Assembly: GCA_030762935.1 (NCBI GenBank)
Contig: CM060890.1
Location: forward strand, 152,554,129-152,618,128
Reading direction: 5' to 3'
Length of the DNA stretch: 64,000 bases
Source: Hymenopus coronatus
Taxonomy: Eukaryota > Arthropoda > Insecta > Mantodea > Hymenopodidae
Under the pieces are notes generated by a model that saw only the letters and a program-made list of their open reading frames with translations, was not told the origin of the DNA and made no database searches. Made by a program: the position numbers and the translations under genes. Positions 10,338 to 21,992 of this stretch are shown piece by piece (position 1 is the stretch's first letter; each line of letters opens with the position of its first letter).

Positions 10338-10775
10338 CCTCTTTATTCTAGATGATCTTTATTGAATTTTGCATAACTGGTAAACCGTAAGAGAAAAACA
10401 AAAACTTACCTTAGAAAAATGTAGATCACGGTAAAACACACAATTTGTATCAAGTAGACTTTTTTGATAGAGTTGATCGTTTTTGAGATATTCCTTGTTT
10501 TTGGTTTCAGCTTTGAAAAACTTACACTTTTCTCATACAGGAATTGGCAACACCTGTCCATACAAACAAAGGAACCTCAGTGACATTCCAACCAGCTTTT
10601 GACTATCACTTTAACCTATGGTACTCCCTTATTTCACTTCTAATTACAAGGAAGCAAGTAATAGCACTATTTCTGCTAATTTTTCTCGATTACCATGAAG
10701 TAAATAGAGACATAAGCTTTTTAACAACAATTTGTTGCAGAGATGTAGAGAAAGTCATATGAATGGAACTGAGGC
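10338..10775 (+). mobile_element. R1 forward, right part of the split copy
   Basis: Continues the R1 interrupted at 8808, from TTTATTCTAGATGA through the CATAGCAACCAG-type block to GTAGAGAAAGTCATATGAATGG at the tail. The tail tip diverges after GGAAC, so the final AATCAGATT is not recognisable. Confidence 0.7.
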
Positions 10776-10885
10776 GACCTCAAGACATGGATTACAGAAG
10801 TTTGTGTACATGTAAAGGGGTTTATCCTGTATTAGAGGGAGGTTGGCAACAGTGAAGGGAGCGCATCGTTACCCGAGGATGTAAG
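10776..10885. other. Unassigned spacer
   Basis: About 110 bases between an R1 tail and an R1b copy. Nothing recognisable. Confidence 0.35.
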
Positions 10886-11757
10886 TAACTCCGTGTGTAT
10901 GTGCTTGTTCGTGTGTATCTGAACACGATAAATTAAACAGGAACTTCGACATTTAAATTGACTGTTCTCCAAGGTTGCGACACAAAGATGTTCACCCCAA
11001 ACTACCGTTTACATAAAAAATGTTCAAAATGTATTACTTTCTAAAAATGACTCAACCCTTTGTTTAAAATGCCATATGTTAAAGATATGACAAAATAAAA
11101 TGTAGTTGTGAAGTTCTTTACATTCTGGATGACTTTTGTAAACCATAAGAAATAGATAAAACTTACTACACAAAAATGTAAATATTGTTAAAACATACGA
11201 TATATTCATGTCTTTGGTAGAGTAAACCTTTTCCGATATATTAATTGTTATTGGTGTCAATTTTAAAACACTTAAAACTGCTCTCAAAGGGAAGTCCTCA
11301 TTCGTTTTTTATTTCTTTTGTTTAAATCTGGCTATGGAAAGAGAAGATTTCAATTCTATCACAAAGCAACTAGCTTTTAAAAGATTTGACTATCATTTTA
11401 TCCTAGTGTATTCCCTTCTACTTACAAGGAAGCAAGTAATAACACAATTGAGGGGATCAGCGCAACAGTGGTCTAACCCAGAAATAGATTTGCACCACAC
11501 TAATAAAAATTGTTAGGTATATCTCAACATTATGTTAACAGAACTCAATGTATTATTGTGTAATAATCTGAAAAAGTATCAGTAAACAATCAGTTCGATT
11601 AAAATGATGTTTTCATTATTCTTAAAGAAATCAGGTGAGTTTAACTGAGTTATTCTCCACTTTTTAAAAAGATGGGTTAGACCACTGTTGCACTGACCCC
11701 TTCAATTTCTGTTAATGTTTATCATGAAGTAGACAGAAGAATAAGCTGCTGTATAAA
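10886..11757 (+). mobile_element. R1b forward copy, head-truncated, containing a MITE
   Basis: Starts near the degenerate TG tract (CCGTGTGTATGTGCTTG, about 10892) and follows the R1b order seen at 2095-2730. A 253-bp MITE interrupts it at CAATT. Removing 11450-11702 plus one CAATT restores the ACAATTTCTGTTAATG sequence present at 2613-2629. The tail runs straight into satellite S1 at about 11757. Confidence 0.7.
11450..11702. mobile_element. MITE with about 30-bp terminal inverted repeats
   Basis: The left terminus (11450-11480) and the reverse complement of the right terminus (11673-11702) share GCAACAGTGGTCTAACCCA exactly, plus a GGGG-TCAG outer part with one gap and one mismatch. CAATT flanks both sides (11445-11449 and 11703-11707), and the uninterrupted R1b at 2615-2619 carries a single CAATT, so this is a 5-bp target-site duplication. 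The interior encodes nothing. The superfamily is uncertain: a hAT-like group is possible from TSD length, but the ends are not a textbook match. Confidence 0.85.
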
Positions 11758-14622
11758 CATAAACAAGACATATACAGAATGGAACAGATTTGTTGTTTTA
11801 TACCAATGCCTAATTATTGTAGGAATATCTGAATATAAACAAGACATATACAGAATGGAACAGATTTGTTGTTTTATACCAATGCCTAATTATTGTAGGA
11901 ATATCTGAATATAACATATACAGATCGGAACAGATTTGTTGTTTTATACCAATGCCTAATTATTGTAGGAATATCTGAATATAAACAAGACATATACAGA
12001 ATGGAACAGATTTGTTGTTTTATACCAATGCCTAATTATTGTAGGAATATCTGAATATAAACAAGAGATATACAGAATGGAACAGATTTGTTGTTTTATA
12101 CCAATGCCTAATTATTGTAGGAATATCTGAATATAAACAAGAGATATACAGAATGGAACAGATTTGTTGTTTTATACCAATGCCTAATTATTGTAGGAAT
12201 ATCTGAATATAAACAAAACATATACAGAATGGAACAGATTTGTTGTTTTATACTAATGCCTAATTATTGTAGGAATATCTGAATATAACATATACAGATC
12301 GGAACAGATTTGTTGTTTTATACCAATGCCTAATTATTGTAGGAATATCTGAATATAAACAAGACATATACAGAATGGAACAGATTTGTTGTTTTATACC
12401 AATGCCTAATTATTGTAGGAATATCTGAATATAAACAAGAGATATACAGAATGGAACAGATTTGTTGTTTTATACCAATGCCTAATTATTGTAGGAATAT
12501 CTGAATATAAACAAGACATATACAGAATGGAACAGATTTGTTGTTTTATACCAATGCCTAATTATTGTAGGAATATCTGAATATAAACAAGAGATATACA
12601 GAATGGAACAGATTTGTTGTTTTATACCAATGCCTAATTATTGTAGGAATATCTGAATATAAACAAGACATATACAGAATGGAACAGATTTGTTGTTTCA
12701 TATCAATGCCTAATTATTGTAGGAATATCTGAATATAACATATACAGATCGGAACAGATTTGTTGTTTCATATTAATCCCTAATTATTGTAGGAATATCT
12801 GAATATAACATATACAGAATGGAACAGATTTGTTGTTTCATATCAATGCCTAATTATTGTAGGAATATCTGAATATAACATATACAGATCGGAACAGATT
12901 TGTTGTTTCATATTAATCCCTAATTATTGTAGGAATATCTGAATATAACATATACAGAATGGAACAGATTTGTTGTTTCATATCAATGCCTAATTATTGT
13001 AGGAATATCTGAATATAACATATACAGATCGGAACAGATTTGTTGTTTCATATTAATCCCTAATTATTGTAGGAATATCTGAATATAACATATACAGAAT
13101 GGAACAGATTTGTTGTTTCATATCAATGCCTAATTATTGTAGGAATATCTGAATATAACATATACAGATCGGAACAGATTTGTTGTTTCATATTAATCCC
13201 TAATTATTGTAGGAATATCTGAATATAACATATACAGAATGGAACAGATTTGTTGTTTCATATCAATGCCTTATTATTGTAGGAATATCTGAATATAACA
13301 CATACAGATCGGAACAGATTTGTTGTTTCATATTAATCCCTAATTATTGTAGGAATATCTGAATATAACATATACAGAATGGAACAGATTTGTTGTTTCA
13401 TATTAATCCCTAATTATTGTAGGAATATCTGAATATAAACAAGAGATATACAGATCGGAACAGATTTGTTGTTTCATATTAATCCCTAATTATTGTAGGA
13501 ATATCTGAATATAACATATACAGAATGGAACAGATTTGTTGTTTCATATCAATGCCTAATTATTGTAGGAATATCTGAATATAACATATACAGATCGGAA
13601 CAGATTTGTTGTTTCATATTAATCCCTAATTATTGTAGGAATATCTGAATATAACATATACAGAATGGAACAGATTTGTTGTTTCATATTAATCCCTAAT
13701 TATTGTAGGAATATCTGAATATAAACAAGAGATATACAGATCGGAACAAATTTGTTGTTTCATATCAATCCCTAATTATTGTAGGAATATCTGAATATAA
13801 ACAAGAGATATACAGATCGGAACAGATTTGTTGTTTTATATCAATCCCTAATTATTGTAGGTATATCTGAATATAAACAAGACATATACAGATCGGAACA
13901 GATTTGTTGTTTTATATCAATCCCTAATTATTGTAGGAATATCTGAATATAAACAAGACATACAGATCGGAACAGATTTGTTGTTTTATATCAATCCCTA
14001 ATTATTGTAGGAATATCTGAATATAAACAAGACATATACAGATCGGAACAGATTTGTTGTTTTATATCAATCCCTAATTATTGTAGGAATATCTGAATAT
14101 AAACAAGAGATATACAGATCGGAACAGATTTGTTGTTTTATATCAATCCCTAATTATTGTAGGAATATCTGAATATAAACAAGAGATATACAGATCGGAA
14201 CAGATTTGTTGTTTTATATCAATCCCTAATTATTGTAGGAATATCTGAATATAAACAAGACATATACAGATCGGAACAGATTTGTTGTTTCATATCAATC
14301 CCTAATTATTGTAGGAATATCTGAATATAAACAAGAGATATACAGATCGGAACAGATTTGTTGTTTTATATCAATCCCTAATTATTGTAGGAATATCTGA
14401 ATATAAACAAGAGATATACAGATCGGAACAGATTTGTTGTTTCATATCAATCCCTAATTATTGTTGGAATATCTGAATAAAAACAAGAGATATACAGATC
14501 GGAAGAGATTTGTTGTTTCATATCAATCCCTAATTATTGTAGGAATATCTGAATATAAACAAGACATATACAGATCGGAACAGATTTGTTGTTTTATACC
14601 AATCCCTAATTATTGTAGGAAA
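11758..14622 (+). repeat. Satellite S1, 70/76-bp tandem array of about 39 copies
   Basis: The unit contains GGAACAGATTTGTTGTTT, then CCTAATTATTGTAGGAATAT and CTGAATATAA. It exists as a 76-bp form with AAACAAGACATATACAG and a 70-bp form lacking six bases there. Other diagnostic variants are GAATGG/GATCGG, TTTTATACCAATGCC/TTTCATATTAATCCC and TTTTATATCAATCCC. From about 12680 to 13330 two 70-bp types alternate as a 140-bp dimer. The left end carries GAATGG/ATGCC variants and the right end GATCGG/ATCCC variants, so the array is graded. Copy number is my arithmetic from length. Confidence 0.9.
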
Positions 14623-14774
14623 TTATTGCCTTTGTTACTTTTGAATATCTGATTTTTCAAAATGTTTTAATTTATTTCATAAAATTGGAAATTTTTGGGA
14701 AAAAGATATATGATCGTTTTCTTTAATGTACTTTTGAGAGTAAACAATTGTGGAATAACTTATTTTTTCCACTG
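14623..14774. other. AT-rich spacer right of S1
   Basis: About 150 very AT-rich bases between the last S1 unit and an inverted R1b. GAATATCTGA recurs once at 14642, so the first bases may be decayed S1. Confidence 0.4.
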
Positions 14775-15431
14775 CTCTAAAAACAAGCTTCTTACAAAAG
14801 ATTATTCTTCTTTCTACACAATGCTAATCGAGATAAACATTATCAGAATGTTCTTATTACTTAGTTCATTATAAGTAGAAGGGAATTAAAAGAATGCTCT
14901 ATGCTAAAGTGATAGTCAAATGCTTTAAAGGGTATCGCCATGCAATTGTAATTAAAATTCACTTCTTTGCTTGGCCAGAAGTAAAATAAAAGAAACACAG
15001 GAGGCTTCCTGTCTGAGAAAAGTATGAGTATTTTAAAATTGAAACCAATAACAAAGAATATATCGGAAACAGTTACCTCCAACACAAGGTCATAGGTTGT
15101 GTGTTTTTCACGAGATCTACATTTTTGGTTTTTGTCCAATTCTGAGTTTACAAGTTGTAAAAAAAGTCATTCAGAATGAAGAGGACTCCAGAAGCTATTC
15201 CCAGAAATTTCGAGATTACATTTTATTTGTGGCGTAAATATCTTTAATGTACGGTATTTTTATTAAAATCGTTACAGCCACGTTTCAAAAATCAAAATTA
15301 TCGAACATTATTGCGTGTAAAGGGTAGTTAGGTTTGGGAGATTATCTTGAAAATCTTGGGTGTCGTTCCGTTGGGAGATACTGAACTAAAGTACCAAGTT
15401 TGGTATTTAGGAGACTTGCTGTTTTTCAGTT

Positions 15432-15489
<58 letters not shown>

Positions 15490-15579
15490 TTTTCTGAAAT
15501 GTTTCTAAAATTGTTCTTTGTTTGGATTCAGGATGTCTCACATTATATATTTGCGGTGAAATATCGGCATTAAAATAGT
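14775..15579 (-). mobile_element. R1b reverse copy with a pure (CA)n tract
   Basis: Reverse R1b: ACAAAAGATTATTCTTCTTT near the tail, then GATAGTCAAATG, the GTTAGAGCCA-like body, and an uninterrupted (CA)n at 15434-15488. It ends shortly after the GTGAAATATCGG block, with the palindromic head missing. The S1 array therefore sits between a forward R1b and this reverse R1b, tails facing the array. Confidence 0.7.
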
Positions 15580-16072
15580 CATTTTATATGTAAAGGCGTA
15601 AAGTTATGGTTTTTGATTTGAATGGGAATATTGTGAAACGAGAATCAAAAAGAAACTTTACGCTCGCGTATCATACAATGTTTTTTTCTACGAGAATTTT
15701 CTGATATTACAAGATAAGCAACGAAAGAAGGTAAACTAAATTTGAGGTTAAGTTTGTGTCATTCACCAAGGGTTCGTTATTTTGTAAACACCACTTCATA
15801 AATTTCTCGTATTGTGTCTCATAAACTTTCCGGGATTTAGCAGTTTTGTAGTCAAAAAATTTGATTTTGCTTATTTTGCAGCTCTAAGGATATCAAAATT
15901 CTCATCACAGAACAACAATAATATTGCTTTGGCATGGCCTCCTATAACTGATGTGTACACACTAATATCGTAAAGTTGGAACAAAATTACTTTACGCTTG
16001 CTGCGCGTGGATTCCGTAAAAACCAAGTTTGCGATCTGAAGTGAGCTACTCAATTACGGCCGGTCGTACAAT
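15580..16072. repeat. R2 interspersed repeat, copy 2
   Basis: Matches 906-1370 in the same orientation, with the same 8-9-bp hairpin (CGTAAAGT and ACTTTACG, about 15968-15999) and the same GCTTGCTGCGCGTGGATTCC and GATCTGAAGTGAGCT blocks. It adjoins the head end of a reverse R1b, as copy 1 adjoins the head end of a reverse R1. Confidence 0.6.
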
Positions 16073-16411
16073 TTTTGTTTTTGTTTTGATGAAATACAAT
16101 ACCACATCTATCTACGCATTTTGAGTAAGGACACATGTTGAAAAGTTTGCAAGACGAGAATATTTAAAGCTTCGTGTGTCTGCGCGTTTCTATTTATAGC
16201 TCCAGTTAATCGATACATCAAGTGAAAAAAGGCTACATTTTCTTAAAGTTCATAATCTATATTATTTTATCAAATGTATCAATTGTTTTTAGTTTTAGTC
16301 AATTTACACTTATTTTTATGTGTTCCATTCACATGAATTTTTCTGTTTCTTATGAAATCAAGTTGTACTTACAAATCAATATCTCTGAAATGGTTAGCTT
16401 TAAGCTAAAAA
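16073..16411. other. AT-rich stretch with a solo R1 tip
   Basis: Mostly unassigned AT-rich sequence. At about 16318-16336 it carries ATGTGTTCCATTCACATGAA, a stand-alone copy of the R1 tail-tip hairpin without the rest of the element. An 82-codon frame here lacks recognisable features. Confidence 0.4.
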
Positions 16412-17046
16412 AATCTGATGTGTTCCATTCACATGACTTTCTCTACATCTCTGTAACTCATTGTTGTTAGAAAGCTTATGCTTCTATTTACTTCATGCTA
16501 ATCCAGAAAAAAAAGTTGCAGTAACAGTCTTATTACTTGCTTCCTTGTAAGTAGAAGCGAAATAAGGGAGTACCATACGTTAAAGTGATAGTCAAAAGCT
16601 GGTTGCCATGTGACTGAAGTTCCTTTGTTGGTATGGGCAGGAGTTGACAAATTTTTGAAAGAGAAAAGAAAAATGTTTAAAAGTGAAATCAATAACAAGG
16701 AATAACTCAAAAACGATCAACATCAATTGTGTGTTTTTTTTATTGTGTAGCAAACTTTTCCCCATCTCTTACGGTTTACCAGTTATACAAAATTCCGTAA
16801 ATTTCATCCAACAAAAAGTAGTTTTCAAGATGGACATTTTATTTGTTAGGTAAATATCTTTAATTAACGATATTTTATCAAAGTCCTTAGAGCCATTTTT
16901 AAAAAATCAAAATTTTCGAAAAAAGCTTCTTGTAAGTTTGGGGTGGGGAGATTTTTCTCAAAATCTTCGTGCCGCTTTCCTGGAAGATACTAAACATAAA
17001 TAACAAGTACTTTTAATCGAATTTTCATTTTTGGGTTATCGTGTAC
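16412..17046 (-). mobile_element. R1 reverse copy, tail and body (left of the CA array)
   Basis: Runs from AATCTGATGTGTTCCATTC and ACTTTCTCTAC at the tail through the whole body to TTTTTGGGTTATCGTGTACAC. That is exactly where every other reverse R1 has its (CA)n tract. Instead of tens of bases, the CA-rich repeat here continues for 12.3 kb, and the head side of R1 reappears at 29321. Confidence 0.8.
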
Positions 17047-17138
17047 ACTGACACACGGACACACAAAGTCATACACAGACACACGGACAATAAAAGACAT
17101 ACACAGACACACATAAATACACACAGACACATACAGGC

Positions 17139-19535
17139 ACACATAGATAGACGGACACACATAGACACACGGACACAAACAGACACATAAAGACACATAG
17201 ACACACATAGACAGACGGACACACATAGACACACGCACACAAACAGACACATAAAGACACATAAAGACACACACAGACACACAAAGACAGACGGACACAA
17301 TCAGACACATAAAGACACACACAGACACAAACAGACACATAAAGACACACACAGACACACATAGACAGACGGACACACATAGACACACACAGACACACGG
17401 ACACAAACAGACACATAAAGACACACACAGACACACATAGACAGACGGACACGCATAGAAACACACAGACACACACAGGCACACGGACACAAACAGACAC
17501 ACACAGACACACATAGACAGACGGACACACATAGAAACACACAGACACACACAGACACACGGACACAAACAGACACATACTGACACACATAGACAGACGG
17601 ACACACATAGAAACACACAGACACCCACAGACACACGGACACAAACAGAGACACACAGACACACATAGACAGACGGACACACATAGACACACATAGACAC
17701 ACATAGACACAGGGACACAAACAGACACATAAAGACACACACAGACACACATAGACAGACGGACACAAACAGACGCATAAAGACACACACAGACACACAT
17801 AGACACACGGACACAAACAGACGCATAAAGACACACACAGACACACATAGACAGACGGACACAAACAGACACACACAGACAAACATAGACAGATGGACAC
17901 AAACAGACACATAAAGACACACACACAGACACACATGGACAGACGGACACAAACAGACACATAAAGACACACATAGCCACACGGACACAAACAGATACAT
18001 AAAGACACACACAGACACACATAGACAGACGGACACACATAGACACACAGACACAAACAGACACACACAGACACACGGACACAATCAGACACACATAGAC
18101 ACACAGACACAAACAGACACACACAGACACACGGACACAAACAGACACACACAGACACACATAGACGCACAGATACAAACAGGCACACACAGACACACAC
18201 AGACACTCAAAAACAGGTACAGAGGCACTCAGACACACACAGACACAAACAGACACATAGAGATTCACACACAGGCACACACATACGCATACAGACACTC
18301 ACATATAGACACACACGTATATAGACAGAGATAATCACACATAGATAGACGGACACACATAGACACACGGACACAAACAGACACATAAAGACACATAGAC
18401 ACACATAGACAGACGGACACACATAGACACACGCACACAAACAGACACATAAAGACACATAAAGACACACACAGACACACAAAGACAGACGGACACAATC
18501 AGACACATAAAGACACACACAGACACAAAACAGACACATAAAGACACACACAGACACACATAGACAGACGGACACACATAGACACACACAGACACACGGA
18601 CACAAACAGACACATAAAGACACACACAGACACACATAGACAGACGGACACGCATAGAAACACACAGACACACACAGGCACACGGACACAAACAGACACA
18701 CACAGACACACATAGACAGACGGACACACATAGAAACACACAGACACACACAGACACACGGACACAAACAGACACATACTGACACACATAGACAGACGGA
18801 CACACATAGAAACACACAGACACCCACAGACACACGGACACAAACAGAGACACACAGACACACATAGACAGACGGACACACATAGACACACATAGACACA
18901 CATAGACACAGGGACACAAACAGACACATAAAGACACACACAGACACACATAGACAGACGGACACAAACAGACGCATAAAGACACACACAGACACACATA
19001 GACACACGGACACAAACAGACGCATAAAGACACACACAGACACACATAGACAGACGGACACAAACAGACACACACAGACAAACATAGACAGATGGACACA
19101 AACAGACACATAAAGACACACACACAGACACACATGGACAGACGGACACAAACAGACACATAAAGACACACATAGCCACACGGACACAAACAGATACATA
19201 AAGACACACACAGACACACATAGACAGACGGACACACATAGACACACAGACACAAACAGACACACACAGACACACGGACACAATCAGACACACATAGACA
19301 CACAGACACAAACAGACACACACAGACACACGGACACAAACAGACACACACAGACACACATAGACGCACAGATACAAACAGGCACACACAGACACACACA
19401 GACACTCAAAAACAGGTACAGAGGCACTCAGACACACACAGACACAAACAGACACATAGAGATTCACACACAGGCACACACATACGCATACAGACACTCA
19501 CATATAGACACACACGTATATAGACAGAGATAATC
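17139..19535. repeat. 1.2-kb tandem duplication inside the CA array
   Basis: 17139 to about 18337 and 18337 to about 19535 are nearly identical with an offset of 1198-1199 bp. The only difference I noticed is one extra A near 18525-18530 (CACAAAACAG against CACAAACAG). Landmarks such as GGACACAATCAGAC, ACTCAAAAACAGGTACAGAGG and GATAATCACA recur at that spacing. Confidence 0.8.
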
Positions 19536-19799
19536 ACAGAGATACTGACAGACACACACAGATACACACACAGACACACACAGATACACACACAGACACA
19601 CACAGACACTCAAAAACAGGCACACACAGAGGCACTCAGACACACACAGACACAAACAGACACATAAAGATTCACACACAGACAATCACACACAGGCACA
19701 CACAGATACGCACACAGACACTCAAATTTAGACACACACAGATACAAATAAATACACACACAGATACAAATAAATACACACACAGACACAACAGACACA

Positions 19800-20245
19800 T
19801 AGAGATTCACACACAGACAATCACACACAGGCACACACATACGCATACAGACACTCACATATAGACACACACGTATACAGACAGAGATAATCACAGAGAT
19901 ACTGACAGACACACACAGATACACACATATACACACACAGATACACACAGATACGCACACAGACACTCGCATTTAGACACACACAGATACAAATAAATAC
20001 ACACACAGACACAACAGACACATAGAGATTCACACACAGACAATCACACACAGGCACACACATACGCATACAGACACTCACATATAGACACACACGTATA
20101 CAGACAGAGATAATCACAGAGATACAGACAGACACACACAGATACACACACAGATACACACAGATACTCACACAGATACACACAAAGACACACACAGATA
20201 CGCACAGATACACACACAGAGACAAACAAATCAACACACAAATAC
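19800..20245. repeat. About 222-bp duplicated block in the CA array
   Basis: AGAGATTCACACACAGACAA starts at 19801 and again at about 20023. It is followed both times by CACATACGCATACAGACACT and GTATACAGACAGAGATAATC. Related single copies precede it at about 18260 and 19460. Confidence 0.65.
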
Positions 20246-20994
20246 ACACAGATACACACAGATACACACAAATTCACACACAAATACACACAGATACACA
20301 CAGATACACACAAACATACACACAGATAAACACAGACACTCACATATAGACACTCACAGATACACACACAGATACACACAGACACTCACATATAGATTTT
20401 CACAAATAAAACACAGATACACACAAATAAATACACAGATACACACAAATACACACAGATACACAAACAAATATACACACATGTACACACACAGATACAC
20501 ACACATGTACACACAGATACACACAAATACACAGAGATACACACACAAATACACACACATGTACACAGACACAGATACACACAGACACTCACAGATAGGC
20601 ATTCACAATTAAAACACAGATACACACAAATACACACACATGTACACACAGAGATGCACACAAATACACACACAGATACACACATACACACAGACACACA
20701 GAAACTCACACAGATGCACACATACACACACAGACACCGAATCTCACACAGAAAGTCACACAGATACTCTCAAAGATACACACACATACACACAGACACA
20801 CAGAAACTCACACAGATACAGACATACACACAGATACTCACACATATACACACAGATCCACAGAAACTCACACCGATACACACATACACACAGAAACTCA
20901 CACAGATACACACATACACACAGAAACTCACGCACATACACACAGACACACAGATACTCACACAGATACACACACAGATACTCACACATATGCA

Positions 20995-21992
20995 ACACAG
21001 ATACTCTCGAAGATACTCACAAAGATACTCTCACAGATACACACATACACACAGAAACTCACACACATACACAAATAAACACAAACAGTCAGAAACTCAC
21101 ACAATTACTCTCACAGATACACACATACACAGAGATATTCTCACAGATACAAAATCAAATACTCACACAGAAACTCACACAATTACTCTCACAGATACAA
21201 AATCAAATACACACACAGATACACACACAGATACACACACAGATACTCACACTGAAACTCACACAGATACTCTCACATATATTCACACAGGTCCTCTCAC
21301 AGATACTCACACAAATACTCTCACAGATACTCTTACAGATAGTCACAGAGATACACACACAGATAACACAGATACTCACACAGATACTCACACAGAAACA
21401 CACACAGATACACACACATACTCACACAGAAACTCACACAGATACACACACAGATACACACACAGATACTCACACTGATACTCACACATATATCAACATA
21501 GATACTCTCGAAGATACTCACAAAGATACTCTCACAGATACACACATACACACAGAAACTCACACACATACACAAATAAACACAAACAGTCAGAAACTCA
21601 CACAATTACTCTCACAGATACAAAATCAAATACTCACACACATACTCACACAGATACTCACAGAGATACACACGCAGATACACACACAGATACTCACACT
21701 GAAACATACACAGATACTCTCACATATATTCACACAGGTCCTCTCACAGATACTCACACAATTACTCTCACAGATACTCTTACAGATAGTCACAGAGATA
21801 CACACACAGATAACACAGATAACACAGATACTAACACAGATACTCACACAGATAACACAGATACTCACACAGATACTCACACAGATACTCACACAGAAAC
21901 ACACACAGATACACACACAGATACTCACACAGAAACTCACACAGATACACACACAGATACACACACAGATACTCACACTGATACTCTCACAG
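20995..21992. repeat. About 500-bp tandem duplication in the CA array
   Basis: GATACTCTCGAAGATACTC, CACAAATAAACACAAACAG and AGTCACAGAGATACACAC landmarks appear twice about 500 bp apart (for example 21062 and 21562), with indels in the second copy. Confidence 0.6.

Noticed and set aside
11758..14622. S1 as a CRISPR array
   Set aside because: The whole unit is conserved. There are no variable spacers and no cas-like genes.
16990..19609. Long minus-strand frames (up to 409 codons) rich in Cys, Val, Leu and Ser
   Set aside because: They follow the 6/12-base period of the CA array, several overlapping frames are open at once, and there is no domain, start context or non-repeat sequence.
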